DNA from: Isochrysis galbana
Lineage: Eukaryota; Haptophyta; Isochrysidales; Isochrysidaceae
Direction of reading: 5' to 3'
Assembly: GCA_018136815.1 (NCBI GenBank)
Contig: CM030940.1
Coordinates: forward strand, 3,156,601 to 3,220,600
Length of the DNA: 64,000 nt
Below the pieces are notes generated by a model. It had not been told where the DNA came from. It saw only the letters and a list, made by a program, of their open reading frames with translations, and made no database searches. Below are positions 1 to 9,637 of this stretch, in pieces; the stretch's first letter is position 1; the number at the start of each line of letters is the position of its first letter. A program made the translations under genes and the position numbers.

Positions 1-2270
1 CGAGGATTTCTCGCCGAACTGACCAATTAGATGTGCATTCGTTTTGGGGATGTTTGTTTGGGTTCTCCTGATGCTTCTAGCTTGTACGAGTCACCGGGGT
101 TACGGAGGTGAAGACGATGGCGTCCGTCGGCCACCCAATGCGTCCGGCCGACGGCACGAAAACTCTTGGTGACTCGACGTAGCAACACTGCGCCGGCGGC
201 CGTCCGTCACTAACCCCCTAGGGCGGTCAAACACTAAATATTTAACTTTTAAGGGTGTAAAAATGAAAAGGTCAGGATTGAGAAAAGACACCAAAGTAAA
301 GCTGTAGAACCCCCGGAAACACCCATCTACTATCTAGCACATATTCGATGCCCTTCGGGCCCCAGACCCCCCTAGGAGCCCCAACAACGAAGCGTAACCC
401 AAAAATAGGGCGGTCAAACAGCTATTTTAACTTCTAAGGGTGAAAATTGACCAAGTCAAGATTGAGGATTCATTACGAGATTTTTGGATATGGTGACCCC
501 CCACGGTAGCCCCCACAGCGATGCGTAACCAGAAAACGCGCAAATTGGCCAGAAATCACTAAGACCCGTAACAGGTTTGATTTTAGCAATCTGGATATCT
601 GGTTCGAGTTCAGATTTGGTATCCAGATAGTATCTGGATACCTCTGGAGCTCGTTAGGAATATCCAGATAGATACTGATAGTCGAGCAGACATGCCAGTT
701 ATGCCAGATATTCGGAATATCCGGGTATCAGGAACTTATTCTTATTCCCCCGGCCACCTTAAATAGATGGGCGTGCCACTACTCCATGCGATGGCGTGGC
801 CACGTCCCCCCTCCTTCCATTGGGTACCTTTGTTGCTTGTGAGGGTTAGTTACTTGCGTTTGTCGTCTCTTCAGCCTTGTCCCAAGTACCTGTGGGGAGG
901 TGGGAGATGGTGCAAATTAGATTGTATATGATGAGTTCTATATATAGGCTAACATGATGACTTAGAGCTCTCAGGGGGTGCTGCTCAACTCCTCACAACA
1001 AGGTGCAGTGACAGCCCCCCTCCTCCCCCTAACACACCTATGGTCACCAACATTCAACACATGCAACACAGTGGCTTGCAAGAAGAGTCCTAGACCCCCC
1101 CAACGAGCCTCAGCCGGAGATCATAAACCACATTTTATGATCTCGGAACGGGCGCAAAGTGCACAATGGCATCGACAATGTCAAGAAGTGGGAAACACCG
1201 TCCATTCGCTAATCTGGGTACTAGAAAGCACCAGCTGCAAGACTTCAATCAACTACAGCAAGCCCAGGCCGACACAACCACCTACAACCGACTTACTACC
1301 GCCGCCATGCTAGCTAGCTACGTTCTACGTTCCCGCTGCGCCGGAGCCGCCGCACACCACCACGAAAGCGAACGCGCTGGGGCACTAGGAGCGTGCGGAG
1401 CGCCGGCGCTTCTCCGATCCTTGCTCGCGGCTGCCGCGTCGATTCTCACGCGCAGCCAGCCGAGCCGCACGCGTCCTCGCCCGCTTTGCCCGATCATTCT
1501 CGGCTTGCTCTCCCCGGCGCAGCGCGATTTCCACTTCCTGAGTGCGGATCATCGCACCGGAGTCGGAGCTATCTTCATCGCTACAATGGCACATAGCAGC
1601 AGGCAGATGCGCACCTGCACTGAGCCGCTGGCCGATGCTGCACGCCGACGCAGGTGAAGAGTGAAGATGTAGGTGAAGATGTCCCTGCAGGCCCTGCAGA
1701 GACCCCGGCAGAGCCCGGGGGCGGGCGGGCGGGTCATCTGAGCGCCTCGGCTTGCATTCATGGTCATGTCTGGGGCCTAGGCTCCTTCAGACGGCGAAGG
1801 GGTAGCGTTGCGCACTCCCGGGGTTGCTGGAGTGCTGCAGCATGCTGAACACAACAAAGCGCACACCAGGGACAGCCCCAACACGAAGAGGGAACCAAAA
1901 CGGCAGACAAATACACGCGCACGGCGCATGAGACACTTCGTCATAGGCATGGAAACGAAAAACTTAATTAAAGCACAAACCAAAGGGCCTGTCTAGAACT
2001 AGATAGAACTAGAACACGCACTCCGAGCCGGGCCCATGGTAGCGCACCTGGGCCGCACCCCCAAAACCAAAGAAAAAGGAACGAGGGGGGGAAGGTAAAG
2101 ATGCGGAGGGAAGGGAAGGAAGGGCGGTGTCAGACGTAAGACGTGAGGTAGAGGTTACCGGTTACCATTACCGGCCTAGTAGTAGGTGTTAGCCCTGAAC
2201 CTGAACCTTCAAATGTTTTTTATGAGGAGGGGGAGGGGCGGGGCGGGCCTTTGATGTGCTATCTATTGGC
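1..2270. other. Intergenic region with small repeats, no gene recognised
   Basis: No open frame here looks like a conserved protein. Two direct repeats of about 70 bp, both opening with GGGCGGTCAAACA, lie near 218-290 and 407-475. The same GGGCGGTCAAA core recurs near 18564 (+) and inverted near 36765, so it marks a dispersed repeat. A block at about 580-735 is full of TATCTGGATA/ATATCCAGATA inverted words and can fold on itself, as a MITE would. Purine-rich low-complexity sequence follows at 2080-2120. Confidence 0.5.
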
Positions 2271-2372
2271 GGTTGGCAGACGGCAGACGGCGTGACGGCG
2301 TGCTGCGTTGCGGGGGCCCGCCATTCGGCTTCCCCCATGGGCTTGTGTTGTTAGGAGGCCGCGCTCCGCCGA

Positions 2373-2880
2373 GCCTCTACAACTCGGCGAGAACCGGCAA
2401 GGCCGCCCAGGGAAGAAAACCCAAAATCAAAACCCCGCGAGAACTTAGTACACCAATATTCACGGAGGACCGAAAGGGTAGATTGAAAATGAGCGATACC
2501 CTAAGTCAAGTGGCGGAAGCGCTTGGCCTAGCCGAGCGGCTGGCCTAAGACGCACCTACAACCCGCCCCGAGCCCAACTTGAAGGCGCTAAAACACCGCG
2601 CAATAAAAAGAGCTTCAAAGACGACACGACGCCCGAACGACACGAAAAATAAATAGGCCACCCAGTGACACAGGAGAAAGGCGAGAACACTCGCTGGGGA
2701 CAAGTGCACCCGATCCAACGATCCAACCCAACTCCCCCCAACAACCTGAGCCCCTAAGTAGAGCACAAGGGGAGGTGCCGCAAGGCGGGTAGTGGGGAGT
2801 GAGGAGGGAAGGAGCGTGGCTACGAAAGTGGATCTCAGTACCGCGCGCGAGGCGAGAATATTAAAAGGTTTTTGGGGGGG
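2373..2880 (+). mobile_element. LINE fragment: C-terminal end of ORF2 plus 3' UTR
   Basis: An open frame ending at 2548 gives a stretch with GRKPKIK followed later by VAEAL-LAERLA and a stop. This matches the last 60 or so residues of the long LINE ORF on the minus strand at 53219-55099 (GRKPKIKS ... VAEALNIAERLA). The sequence after the stop, to about 2880, carries the same 3' UTR blocks as the other copies (AAGTAGAGCAC-AGGGGA, GCCGCAAGGC) and the same tail, GCGAGAATATTAAAAGGTTTTT. It is therefore a severely 5'-truncated LINE insertion, the usual product of target-primed reverse transcription. It has no function of its own. Confidence 0.8.
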
Positions 2881-3296
2881 GGGTTTGTGTTGTTAGGGGT
2901 TAGGGGGCGCTGTCCTTCGTCCTTCGTGCGCCCCTGTTTTTATCCCTTGTCGCGGGAGTGGACGGTGTTCGTTCTCGTGTTTGTGTTTGACGGTGTGTTC
3001 GATTCCAAGTTTTTTGTTTTTTGGCTAGTCTCAACAGTTTAGTACTCGGTGCTCATTCGTTGTTGTCTATGGGTTTTAATTAATAGTAGTAGTGGGCGGA
3101 AGTCGTTGGTGTCTTTACGTTTTTTTGGTTGGCGGCCCATGTCCGCTTGGCCTCTTCTGGAGGCGTCCGTGGTGTTGCCGAAGTGTGCCGCTTTACACAG
3201 TAGGAGTACAGTCTAACTCCGAATACACTGGATATCTCCCCTCCTTCTGTCTACCCCCCAGAAAATTCCCCTCCCCGTTCCCCCGTCTCTTCTCCG
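2881..3296. other. Intergenic region upstream of the MATE gene
   Basis: T- and G-rich sequence with no supported gene. It should hold the promoter and 5' UTR of the transporter that starts at 3297, but I see no clear TATA box. A pyrimidine-rich stretch lies directly before the start codon. Confidence 0.4.
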
Positions 3297-4784
3297 ATGG
3301 CCGCGCGCGCGTCGCTGCTGCTTCTGCTGGCGCTCGGCGGCGCGTGCGGGCTGCCCAGCGTGCCGCGGCTGCCCTTGCGGGCGAGACGTCCGATCATGGA
3401 GGGCACCAGCCCACCCGAGCCTGCGCCCTGGCTCTCGCCCCTCCCGTCGGGCGACGCTCTCGACCGTAAGATCACTTCTCTTGCTTTGCCTGCCATCGTC
3501 TCCTTCCTCATCCTGCCAATCTCTCAGGCGACTGACCTCTTCTGGGTAGGCAGGATGGGCGAGGCGCTTGCAGTCGCAGGCCAAGCATCTGCAAATCAGA
3601 TGTACTCCACGCTCAGCTGGGTCACAAACACCATCCCGACCGTCACAGTCCCAGTGGTCGCCAAGGCGACGGCAGCAGGAGAGGAGACCGCTGTGCAGGA
3701 GGCGCTAGGCGAGGCCTTCTTCATTTCATTTGTGATCGGTGTTGTCTGCACGGCACTCGTCTGGCGTTTCAACCGTCAGGCGCTTTCAGCGCTCGGCAAC
3801 CCGATGGCGCTGTCCTTTGCGCTGGCCTACACACTCGGCCGCATTCCTGGCGTCGTCGCTGAGGCAGTCAGCCTCGTTGGCTTCGCCGCGTGCCGCGGCG
3901 TGATGGATACAGTGACGCCGCTTAAGGTGTCCTTTGCATCTAATCTGGTCAACGTGATCCTCGACCCCCTCCTCATCTTCAACTCGCGGATGGGCATCCT
4001 GGGGGCTGGGCTCGCCACGACAGTGTCGCAGATCTTCTCCGCAGTGACCTACCTTACGGTGCTCCTGAAGCGCCGCCTCGTGCGCTGGCAGACCATCTGC
4101 AGGGTCCCCTCCCGCGCGTCGCTCGCCCGCCTCGCCGCGGCGGGTGGTGCTGTGCAGATCCGCTCGATCGCGCTCAACCTGGCCTTCATCGGGATCACCA
4201 AAACAGTACAAAGCCTCGACAAGACGGGCACTGCCGCTGCCGCACACGCCATCACCGCCCAGCTATGGCAGCTCGGTGGAGTCGTGCTCTTCGCCCTCTC
4301 GACGGTCGCGTCCATCATTATCCCCGCTGAGCTGAATCGCAAGGGGGGTGGCGTTGCGAGTGCTCGAGCCGCGGCCTCGCGCCTGATGACTTGGGGCCTC
4401 ATCTTTGGTGCAGCTCTTGGGTGTGCGCAGCTATTGGCGCTACCGTTGCTTAGCGTCTTCTCCCCATTGGTCGAGGTGCAGCGGGCCGCCGTTGTACCCT
4501 CGATGATCGGGGCGGTATTGCAGCTCCTCAACGGGATCACCTTTGTCGGAGAGGGGGTAATGGTCGGCACGCAATCCTTTGGCGCCCTCGCCACTGGGCA
4601 GGTTGTTGCCACCGTGAGCTTGCTGACGGCGCTCCGGTTCGCGCCTCGCTCCCTACCAGCCGTCTGGTGGTGCTTTTGGGTGTTCAACAGCGTGCGCTTT
4701 GCAAGCGTCATGATTCATCACTTCGTGTGCGGACCGCTAGTGGGCGCTCGCCGTCGCAACTTGTCGCCCGAGTCCGGCGCCTGA
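3297..4784 (+). CDS. MATE-family multidrug/toxin-extrusion type transporter, probably plastid or endomembrane
   Basis: A single-exon gene of 495 residues. The first 20 residues are a run of Leu/Ala ending in GACG, a signal-peptide-like start, followed by an Arg/Pro-rich stretch, as in bipartite plastid presequences. From about residue 50 the protein is a polytopic membrane protein with about 12 hydrophobic segments. It has MATE family signatures near the first helix (SLALPAI, QATDLFWVGRMG) and later FAACRGVMDT and LDPLLIF (the R-G-x-x-DT and DP-L blocks of DinF-like MATE proteins). MATE carriers are sodium- or proton-driven exporters of organic cations or acids. The substrate cannot be read from the sequence. 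The ATG at 3297 is chosen because it begins the hydrophobic leader and the sequence before it is non-coding pyrimidine-rich DNA. No intron is needed, unlike most neighbours. Confidence 0.9.
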   Translation: MAARASLLLLLALGGACGLPSVPRLPLRARRPIMEGTSPPEPAPWLSPLPSGDALDRKITSLALPAIVSFLILPISQATDLFWVGRMGEALAVAGQASANQMYSTLSWVTNTIPTVTVPVVAKATAAGEETAVQEALGEAFFISFVIGVVCTALVWRFNRQALSALGNPMALSFALAYTLGRIPGVVAEAVSLVGFAACRGVMDTVTPLKVSFASNLVNVILDPLLIFNSRMGILGAGLATTVSQIFSAVTYLTVLLKRRLVRWQTICRVPSRASLARLAAAGGAVQIRSIALNLAFIGITKTVQSLDKTGTAAAAHAITAQLWQLGGVVLFALSTVASIIIPAELNRKGGGVASARAAASRLMTWGLIFGAALGCAQLLALPLLSVFSPLVEVQRAAVVPSMIGAVLQLLNGITFVGEGVMVGTQSFGALATGQVVATVSLLTALRFAPRSLPAVWWCFWVFNSVRFASVMIHHFVCGPLVGARRRNLSPESGA

Positions 4785-6182
4785 CTTGTCTACCGCGCTG
4801 GCGCACTGAGACGCACGCCACTAATGCTCCATTCCACGCAGCCCCAAGGAGCGCAATGCTCGGGATGGCGGTGGCGAATGAGGACATGCCCGCAGCCCTA
4901 AGTTTCGACGGGCGGGATGGGTGGAGGTGGGGAGTACAGAGGGGACGCTAGGCGTGAGTCGGGGAGGCGTAGGCCGTGTCTTGCCCCCGCGTGTTGGTAT
5001 TCCCTTGTGTGCACTTGTCACTTGTGCCAGAAAGCGAGGAGCAGGCGCTTGGACCAGGTCAGAGTTTCGTGAAACTCATTTCGAAACTTGGGCCACTTTT
5101 GTGGGGAAAAAACTTTCGCGAAATTTGGGCCCAAAATAGCCCATTATGCGCAACTTGCGCGAAACTCCGGGGGGGGGGGGGGGGGGCGAATCTGTCTACG
5201 CATGCCGGCCGCCCACCCAGCCGCCAAAGCTAATTATTATGATTTTCATGTTGTTCACGCAGTCTTGAGGTCATTTCCGATGCGGTCATTGTCACGCAGC
5301 AAGCGACTTCCCCGTAGCGGCTCTCACCCTATTGTATTCCTGCCCTTCTGAATCTGAAGCTGAAGGCCGTAGGCATGACTGTTCGTGTAAGGTAATTTTT
5401 AACAAATTTTTATGGGTCGCGGCGCGGCAAGGGAACGGGACTAGCGCTCACTCAAGACAGGACACCCTGCCGCGGCAAGCGCAAGCACCCTTCCCCCCTT
5501 ATACCACCCAGCTCTTCACTAGCTTTCTACCTGCGCTAGCCAGAGCGCCCCTCCCTCCACACTCAGACAGCCCCCTACGCCAGGATCCTGTTCTGGTCTC
5601 GCAGGCAAGGGGGCCTAATGGGAGGGAGAGGAGCAACTCCTCAGAGAGGAGCTGTGGGGAAGGAGATGTCTGAGTGGGGGCGCTATACCCTTGCGCTAGG
5701 CATGGGCAGCGACGCCGCCTCAACACATGTCCTCCCTCTTGTCTTGAGTCGAAATTATTGGTGCTTGAAACAGAGGACGAGGGGGTTTGTGCTTCTTGGG
5801 TTGGTTGCAGTTTAGGGCCTGGCGGAAATGTCTCGTTTTTTCTGCCCAAATGTCTCTCAGAAATGGGCGAGACATGTCTTATTCTGCAGTATTCTGCAGC
5901 CCAAATGTCTTGTTAAATGTCTTGTAGTTTAGTTTTTTTTTCGTGTTGTGTGAGCACGCGTGCGGCGTGCGGTGCGCCGTGGGCGGCGGTAGGGTGTTCG
6001 CTAATTCAACCATCTCAAGCCATCTATAGACGATAGAGATAGCGTCGCAAATACACACCTAAAAGCTCTCAAATCACATATACATACATACACTCTACAC
6101 TGACCACCTCACACCTTACTCATCAATCACCACGCTTGTTGCTATTGTAGCGCAACATCACGGAACAATAGTTTTTTTTTCC
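4785..6182. other. Intergenic region with a G18 tract and a fragment of a mobile repeat
   Basis: No gene is supported. A run of 18 G lies at 5169-5186. A short stretch near 5330-5400 (TATTCCTGCCC-TCTGAA, GGC-GTAGGCATGA, TTCGTGTAAGGTA) matches 62850-62905, where it follows the repeat-family ORF, so it is a detached fragment of that element. The sequence GAAATTT/TTTCGCG near 5090-5160 resembles that at 45480-45545. Confidence 0.5.
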
Positions 6183-6424
6183 TGTTCGTGTAAGGTACGT
6201 ACCCACACTCACAATTGAACAGTTCCCCATGTTGCTACTGACACTCAAGACACAGAGATTCGGCTTCTCCATGGTCTCAAGCCCAGGTTTGCAGATTTTG
6301 GTCTCGAAATTTGCGATTCGAATTTTGTTTTTGCCGTACTATAATTGTTGGCTCGTTTAAGGTAATAAACAGACACGACTTCGACTTCACGCTCTGCAGT
6401 CGCTCTGTGAGACTCTCTCTCTCT
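6183..6424 (+). repeat. Dispersed repeat module, copy 1 (second copy at 62885-63126)
   Basis: About 240 bp here align along nearly their whole length with 62885-63126 in the same orientation. Shared landmarks include TTCGTGTAAGGTACG, AATTGAACAGTTCCCC, CATGGTCTCAAG-CCAGG, GCAGATTTTGGTCTCG, GCGATTCGAATTTTG and AATTGTTGGCTCGTTTAAGG. Both end in a CT microsatellite. This copy is followed directly by a 210-bp terminal inverted repeat. The other follows the repeat-family ORF ending at 62790. It looks like a terminal or UTR module of a mobile element. Confidence 0.75.
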
Positions 6425-6634
6425 CCTCTGTCTGAGCCCGCGCACAATCCACAACCCACCCTTGTACTGCCACATCGAGCTAGGGTGGGGGCGGGGAAGC
6501 GCCCTGCAGATGGGCTGCGTGAGGCGCTCGGCAGGGTATGAGGTTGAATGGTGAATGGGGCGCGGCGAGAGAGGGAAGGGCCACCAGGCTGTTCAAGACA
6601 CGTCATGAAGCGCCACTTTCACTTTCACCCGGGA
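6425..6634 (+). repeat. Left 210-bp terminal inverted repeat
   Basis: Pairs with 9107-9316 in inverted orientation (coordinate sums are constant at 15741, so there is almost no indel between the arms). It begins directly after a CT microsatellite. Confidence 0.85.
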
Positions 6635-6636
6635 GG

Positions 6637-6822
6637 CGAGAAGCGCTCAATCACCATCACCCACCGCATGGAAAAGCGTTCAATCACCATCAGCCTACAC
6701 GTGGAACGCGCTCAATCACCATCACCCACCGCATGGAAAAGCGTTCAATCACCATCCGCCTACACGTGGAACGCGCTCAATCACCATCACCCCCACCGCA
6801 TGGAAAAGCGTTCAATCGCGGA
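6637..6822 (+). repeat. Iteron array, about 32-bp period, core GCG(T/C)TCAATCACCATC
   Basis: Six copies of GCGTTCAATC or GCGCTCAATC are spaced by about 32 bp. The linkers alternate between ACCCACCGCATGGAA and AGCCTACACGTGGAA types. A related array of seven copies lies at 61447-61705. The arrays sit just inside, or just before, mobile-element ends. Confidence 0.85.
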
Positions 6823-6912
6823 GGATCGTGGGGATCATGAGGGTAGCTATCCAACCCACTCTGCATCCCGCTCGAGTTGGTGCGTGACACAAAAATATGT
6901 ACGATACTATTA

Positions 6913-7437
6913 AACATGTCCAGCACTAGCGATGTTCCCATTAATTACGACACAATACTAAATACGGACTATATCAAGAAAATCCTTGAGAGCGAGGCAC
7001 CCGACAACTGGTCGTGGCGGTACGAAATTGATCGAGCTCTTAATAACAACAAGGAGAAGGAGCTGTACGAAAAATTCGTGAATAGGCTTGAGGATGACAA
7101 ATACGGCAGGTTCATAAGGGCGTACATATCATTCAGGCGTTTCGATAGAGGGTATGTCAATTACGATCAGCTCACGCAAATTGCCGAGAAAGAGGGGTTA
7201 CCACATCAGATGAATAACATTCAGAATCCAAATGAACATGATTTGAATACGATTATGATAGATAAAGATTTCAAGAACGATGTAACTACATTGGTGAAGA
7301 GGGTGTTGTCAGTCTCGCGTAAGTTGTATGAAGAAAAGATGCGAAACCCCCACGCTAGAAGGTCAGCAGTCCACTCCCTTCTCACCCACGGTGGTCGGGA
7401 GAAGGCTGCAGAAGTCGGGGTGGGTGTCACAGAGTAA
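6913..7437 (+). CDS. AT-rich orphan ORF, unknown function
   Basis: An open frame of about 174 residues from the ATG at 6913 (an upstream in-frame ATG exists at 6877). Residues 1-140 are lysine-, asparagine-, isoleucine- and aspartate-rich (DYIKKIL, NNNKEKELYEKF, LEDDKYGRF) and use A/T-ending codons, in sharp contrast to the GC-ending codons of the host genes. The last 30 residues, from about 7350, are GC-rich and probably run into flanking sequence. The predicted structure is mainly helical. I do not recognise the family. It lies inside the 210-bp inverted repeats and so probably belongs to that element. The composition suggests transfer from an AT-rich source such as a virus or virophage-like element. 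That is inference only. Confidence 0.55.
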   Translation, partial: NMSSTSDVPINYDTILNTDYIKKILESEAPDNWSWRYEIDRALNNNKEKELYEKFVNRLEDDKYGRFIRAYISFRRFDRGYVNYDQLTQIAEKEGLPHQMNNIQNPNEHDLNTIMIDKDFKNDVTTLVKRVLSVSRKLYEEKMRNPHARRSAVHSLLTHGGREKAAEVGVGVTE

Positions 7438-7689
7438 GCGGATGGTGCATGACGAACCCATAACTCACACTTCGCTCACAGTAGAGATGGAGGAGCACGT
7501 TATGGAGGGAACACTGGACTGTTCCCCCGTCGGTACTTGGGCAACGAGGGCGCCTACGGGAGGCCGCGAGAAGAGAGGTGGAGGGTGGGAACAGAGGAAG
7601 GAAGAAAGGAAGCAAAGAGGGGAGGACAAACGGCAACCAGGAACACAGTGCTCTGGAGGAGACGGTACTGGTGAAGGGAGGAGCGGGAT

Positions 7690-8964
7690 GGTGGTGCGAC
7701 CGGGCAGAGAGCTGCGAAAATACTACGTATGGCTCTACCAAGAGAGAGACAACGTAAGAGACCCCGAGCTGGAGGCGGCACTAGAAGAGAACCCGATGAA
7801 CGTCCACGACAGAAACGCGATAGAAGGCAGAATCACGATGGAGGAACTTCAAAACGCTATAGAGCAGATTGGTAGCGGCAAAAGCGCGGGACCGGACGCG
7901 CTCCCGTGGAAGAATGCGCGCAATACCTAAGAAGCAACGACACTTATATACAATTTAAGGGGGAATATATCCCAAAAGACAATTTCTTAGCATCATGGGA
8001 CACGCTAGTTAGCCATGCACAATTGACAATATCGTCACTAGAGGATACAGAGACAGAGACGAGGGAGGGTACCCCACCTGGACGGGCCACTAGAGAACTA
8101 ATGGACCCGAAGGAACCGCCCCCAGAACTGCGCATAACACAAGATGGCGAATACTACACAAACATCAAAGGCACATGGTACGAGGCGGAACTCTCGTACA
8201 CCGGCACGCCAATTATAGGAAAGAGAACTAATGCTCCACCAAACCTCGACCCATCCCCGCCAGCGCGATGGGGAGAAGGATACAAATCTAACAAGAGACT
8301 TGAGTACCCACTCGCCGACGAAAACACCCTGGACGGCAAGACGCCACTGACAGGCACGCCCCATTCGCTCGTCCTGGCCCCTCGTGGCCAGCCCATCGCT
8401 CCAACCCCCCCTCCCCCCTGGTCCACAGGCAGACAGGCAGACAGGTGCAACGTGGGGGCCCCAGAGGCTCGGGAGCGCCAGCGAGGGAGAGGCAGGGGAG
8501 GCCAGGGCCCAGCCCCAGCCTCCTCTGCCCCCTGAGCTGGCCTCCAGGAGCCTCCAGGGGCCGCCAGAGGGCAGCTGGAGGCCTGCCGCAGGCGCGCCAT
8601 CGCGCGTGCCGCAGGAGAGGGGAGAGAGAGCGCGGAGAAGGGGGTGGGCGCGAGCGAGAGCTCCGCCCACCGGAAAATCGGTAAGTCTCGCGCCTGTTTA
8701 CAGGGTAAGACGAGACAGAGTCGGCCGCCCACTCGGAGACACAGGTGGAAGGGGGGGAAAGATCACCGGGGGGGGGCGCGGGCCACCGGACCATTTCTAA
8801 GCCCTCCACCCCAATCCCCCTAGTAGTGTACGGGGGGAGCCGCCTGATGGCGGGGGGAGAAGGACCGGGGGAATGGGGGTGTAGAGAGTATGCTACGTGC
8901 TACTTGTAGTGGGTAGTGGTTCCATTCGCCGCGAGTGCGGTAAGAATATTAAAAGGTTTTTTTT
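7690..8964 (+). mobile_element. LINE copy with internal deletion of the reverse transcriptase core
   Basis: The frame ending at 7930 carries a LINE RT amino-terminal block (EELQNAIEQIGSGKSAGPDALPW, like the KSAGPDGIP motif of LINE RTs). At 7906-7920 the sequence jumps directly to a stretch matching the far carboxy-terminal part of the 53219-55099 ORF (ECAQYL, then F-SWDTLVSHAQ, then LEYPLADENTL). The whole RT catalytic region is missing. From about 8345 to 8880 unrelated GC-rich sequence intervenes, part of which matches 49830-50000. The LINE 3' tail (AAGAATATTAAAAGGTTTTTTT) then appears at 8941-8964. It is a non-functional rearranged copy inside the inverted-repeat element. Confidence 0.75.
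8440..8650 (+). repeat. Dispersed GC-rich repeat (other copy 49830-50000)
   Basis: Shares GAGAGGCAGG-GGCCAGGGCC and CCCCAGCCTC-C-TGCCCC-TGAGCTG with 49838-49905, plus GCAGGCGCGC further on. It carries no recognisable protein. Confidence 0.6.
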
Positions 8965-9106
8965 CTAGCAACCTCACGACGCACATACTGGCCGCCGGCA
9001 ACCATCGGTCTGTGATAGGCAAGGCGAGGTCCGGATGTGCAGACGTCACAACACCAAAGACGTGGATGCACAAACGGGCCTTTGCGGGGCGTTCAGGCGG
9101 TCGCTC

Positions 9107-9316
9107 CCCGGGTGAAAGTGAAAGTGGCGCTTCATGACGTGTCTTGAACAACCTGGTGGCCCTTCCCTCTCTCGCCGCGCCCCATTCACCATTCAACCTC
9201 ATACCCTGCCGAGCGCCTCACGCAGCCCATCTGCAGCGCGCTTCCCCGCCCCCACCCTAGCTCGATGTGGCGGTACAAGGGTGGATTGTGGATTGTGCGC
9301 GGGCTAAGACAGAGGA
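9107..9316 (-). repeat. Right 210-bp terminal inverted repeat
   Basis: Reverse complement of 6425-6634. It ends about 320 bp before the sufD start, so the element sits next to the sufD promoter. Confidence 0.85.
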
Positions 9317-9637
9317 CAGAGGCCACATACAAGCTGGCCCCTGCACTAGATGCACAGCGCATCCGAGCGCCCAGCACAGCCGCCAGACCCCGTGACAGCT
9401 GGAGGAGCCAGGCAGCCGCCGCGCGCGCGACCCCCCACCATGGACTCTAATTTGCCGTCAAAGATCGATGCGCTACTCCTACGCTACGAAACCACACCAC
9501 ATACTCCTAGCACTAAAATTAAAGCCACAGAACAAGAAAATTCTAAAAGTCTGACAGCCTCCTCCCCCCAGCCAGCGCGATCTCAGCTCCGCAGCTCCCC
9601 CTGCCCGCGCACCGCCACACTCTCTCATCCCGCTCGG

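Larger units (their letters stand above)
6425..9316. mobile_element. 2.9-kb element with 210-bp terminal inverted repeats
   Basis: Sequence 6425-6634 is the reverse complement of 9107-9316 with only scattered mismatches. Landmarks are CCTCTGTCT-AGCCCGCGCA at the outer end and CACTTTCACCCGGG at the inner end. The repeats bracket an array of 32-bp iterons (6637-6820), an AT-rich ORF (6913-7437) and a rearranged LINE copy (7690-8964) that probably inserted later. Long terminal inverted repeats point to a DNA transposon or a Polinton/virus-like element. No transposase, integrase or capsid gene is recognisable, so this copy is non-autonomous or decayed. Confidence 0.7.

Noticed and set aside
1166..1657. 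Open frame of 163 codons upstream of the first gene
   Set aside because: No recognisable domain, and overlapping frames on both strands are similar. A short Ala/Leu-rich stretch could mimic a signal peptide by chance.
4049..4711. Minus-strand open frame of 220 codons inside the MATE gene
   Set aside because: It is an antisense shadow of a clearly conserved transporter. GC-rich genes commonly leave the opposite strand open.
6637..6822. CRISPR-like or coding His-rich repeat at the iteron array
   Set aside because: A 32-bp tandem with alternating linkers fits a minisatellite or iteron array. Translations give repeated SITI/HHHP peptides with no conserved context.
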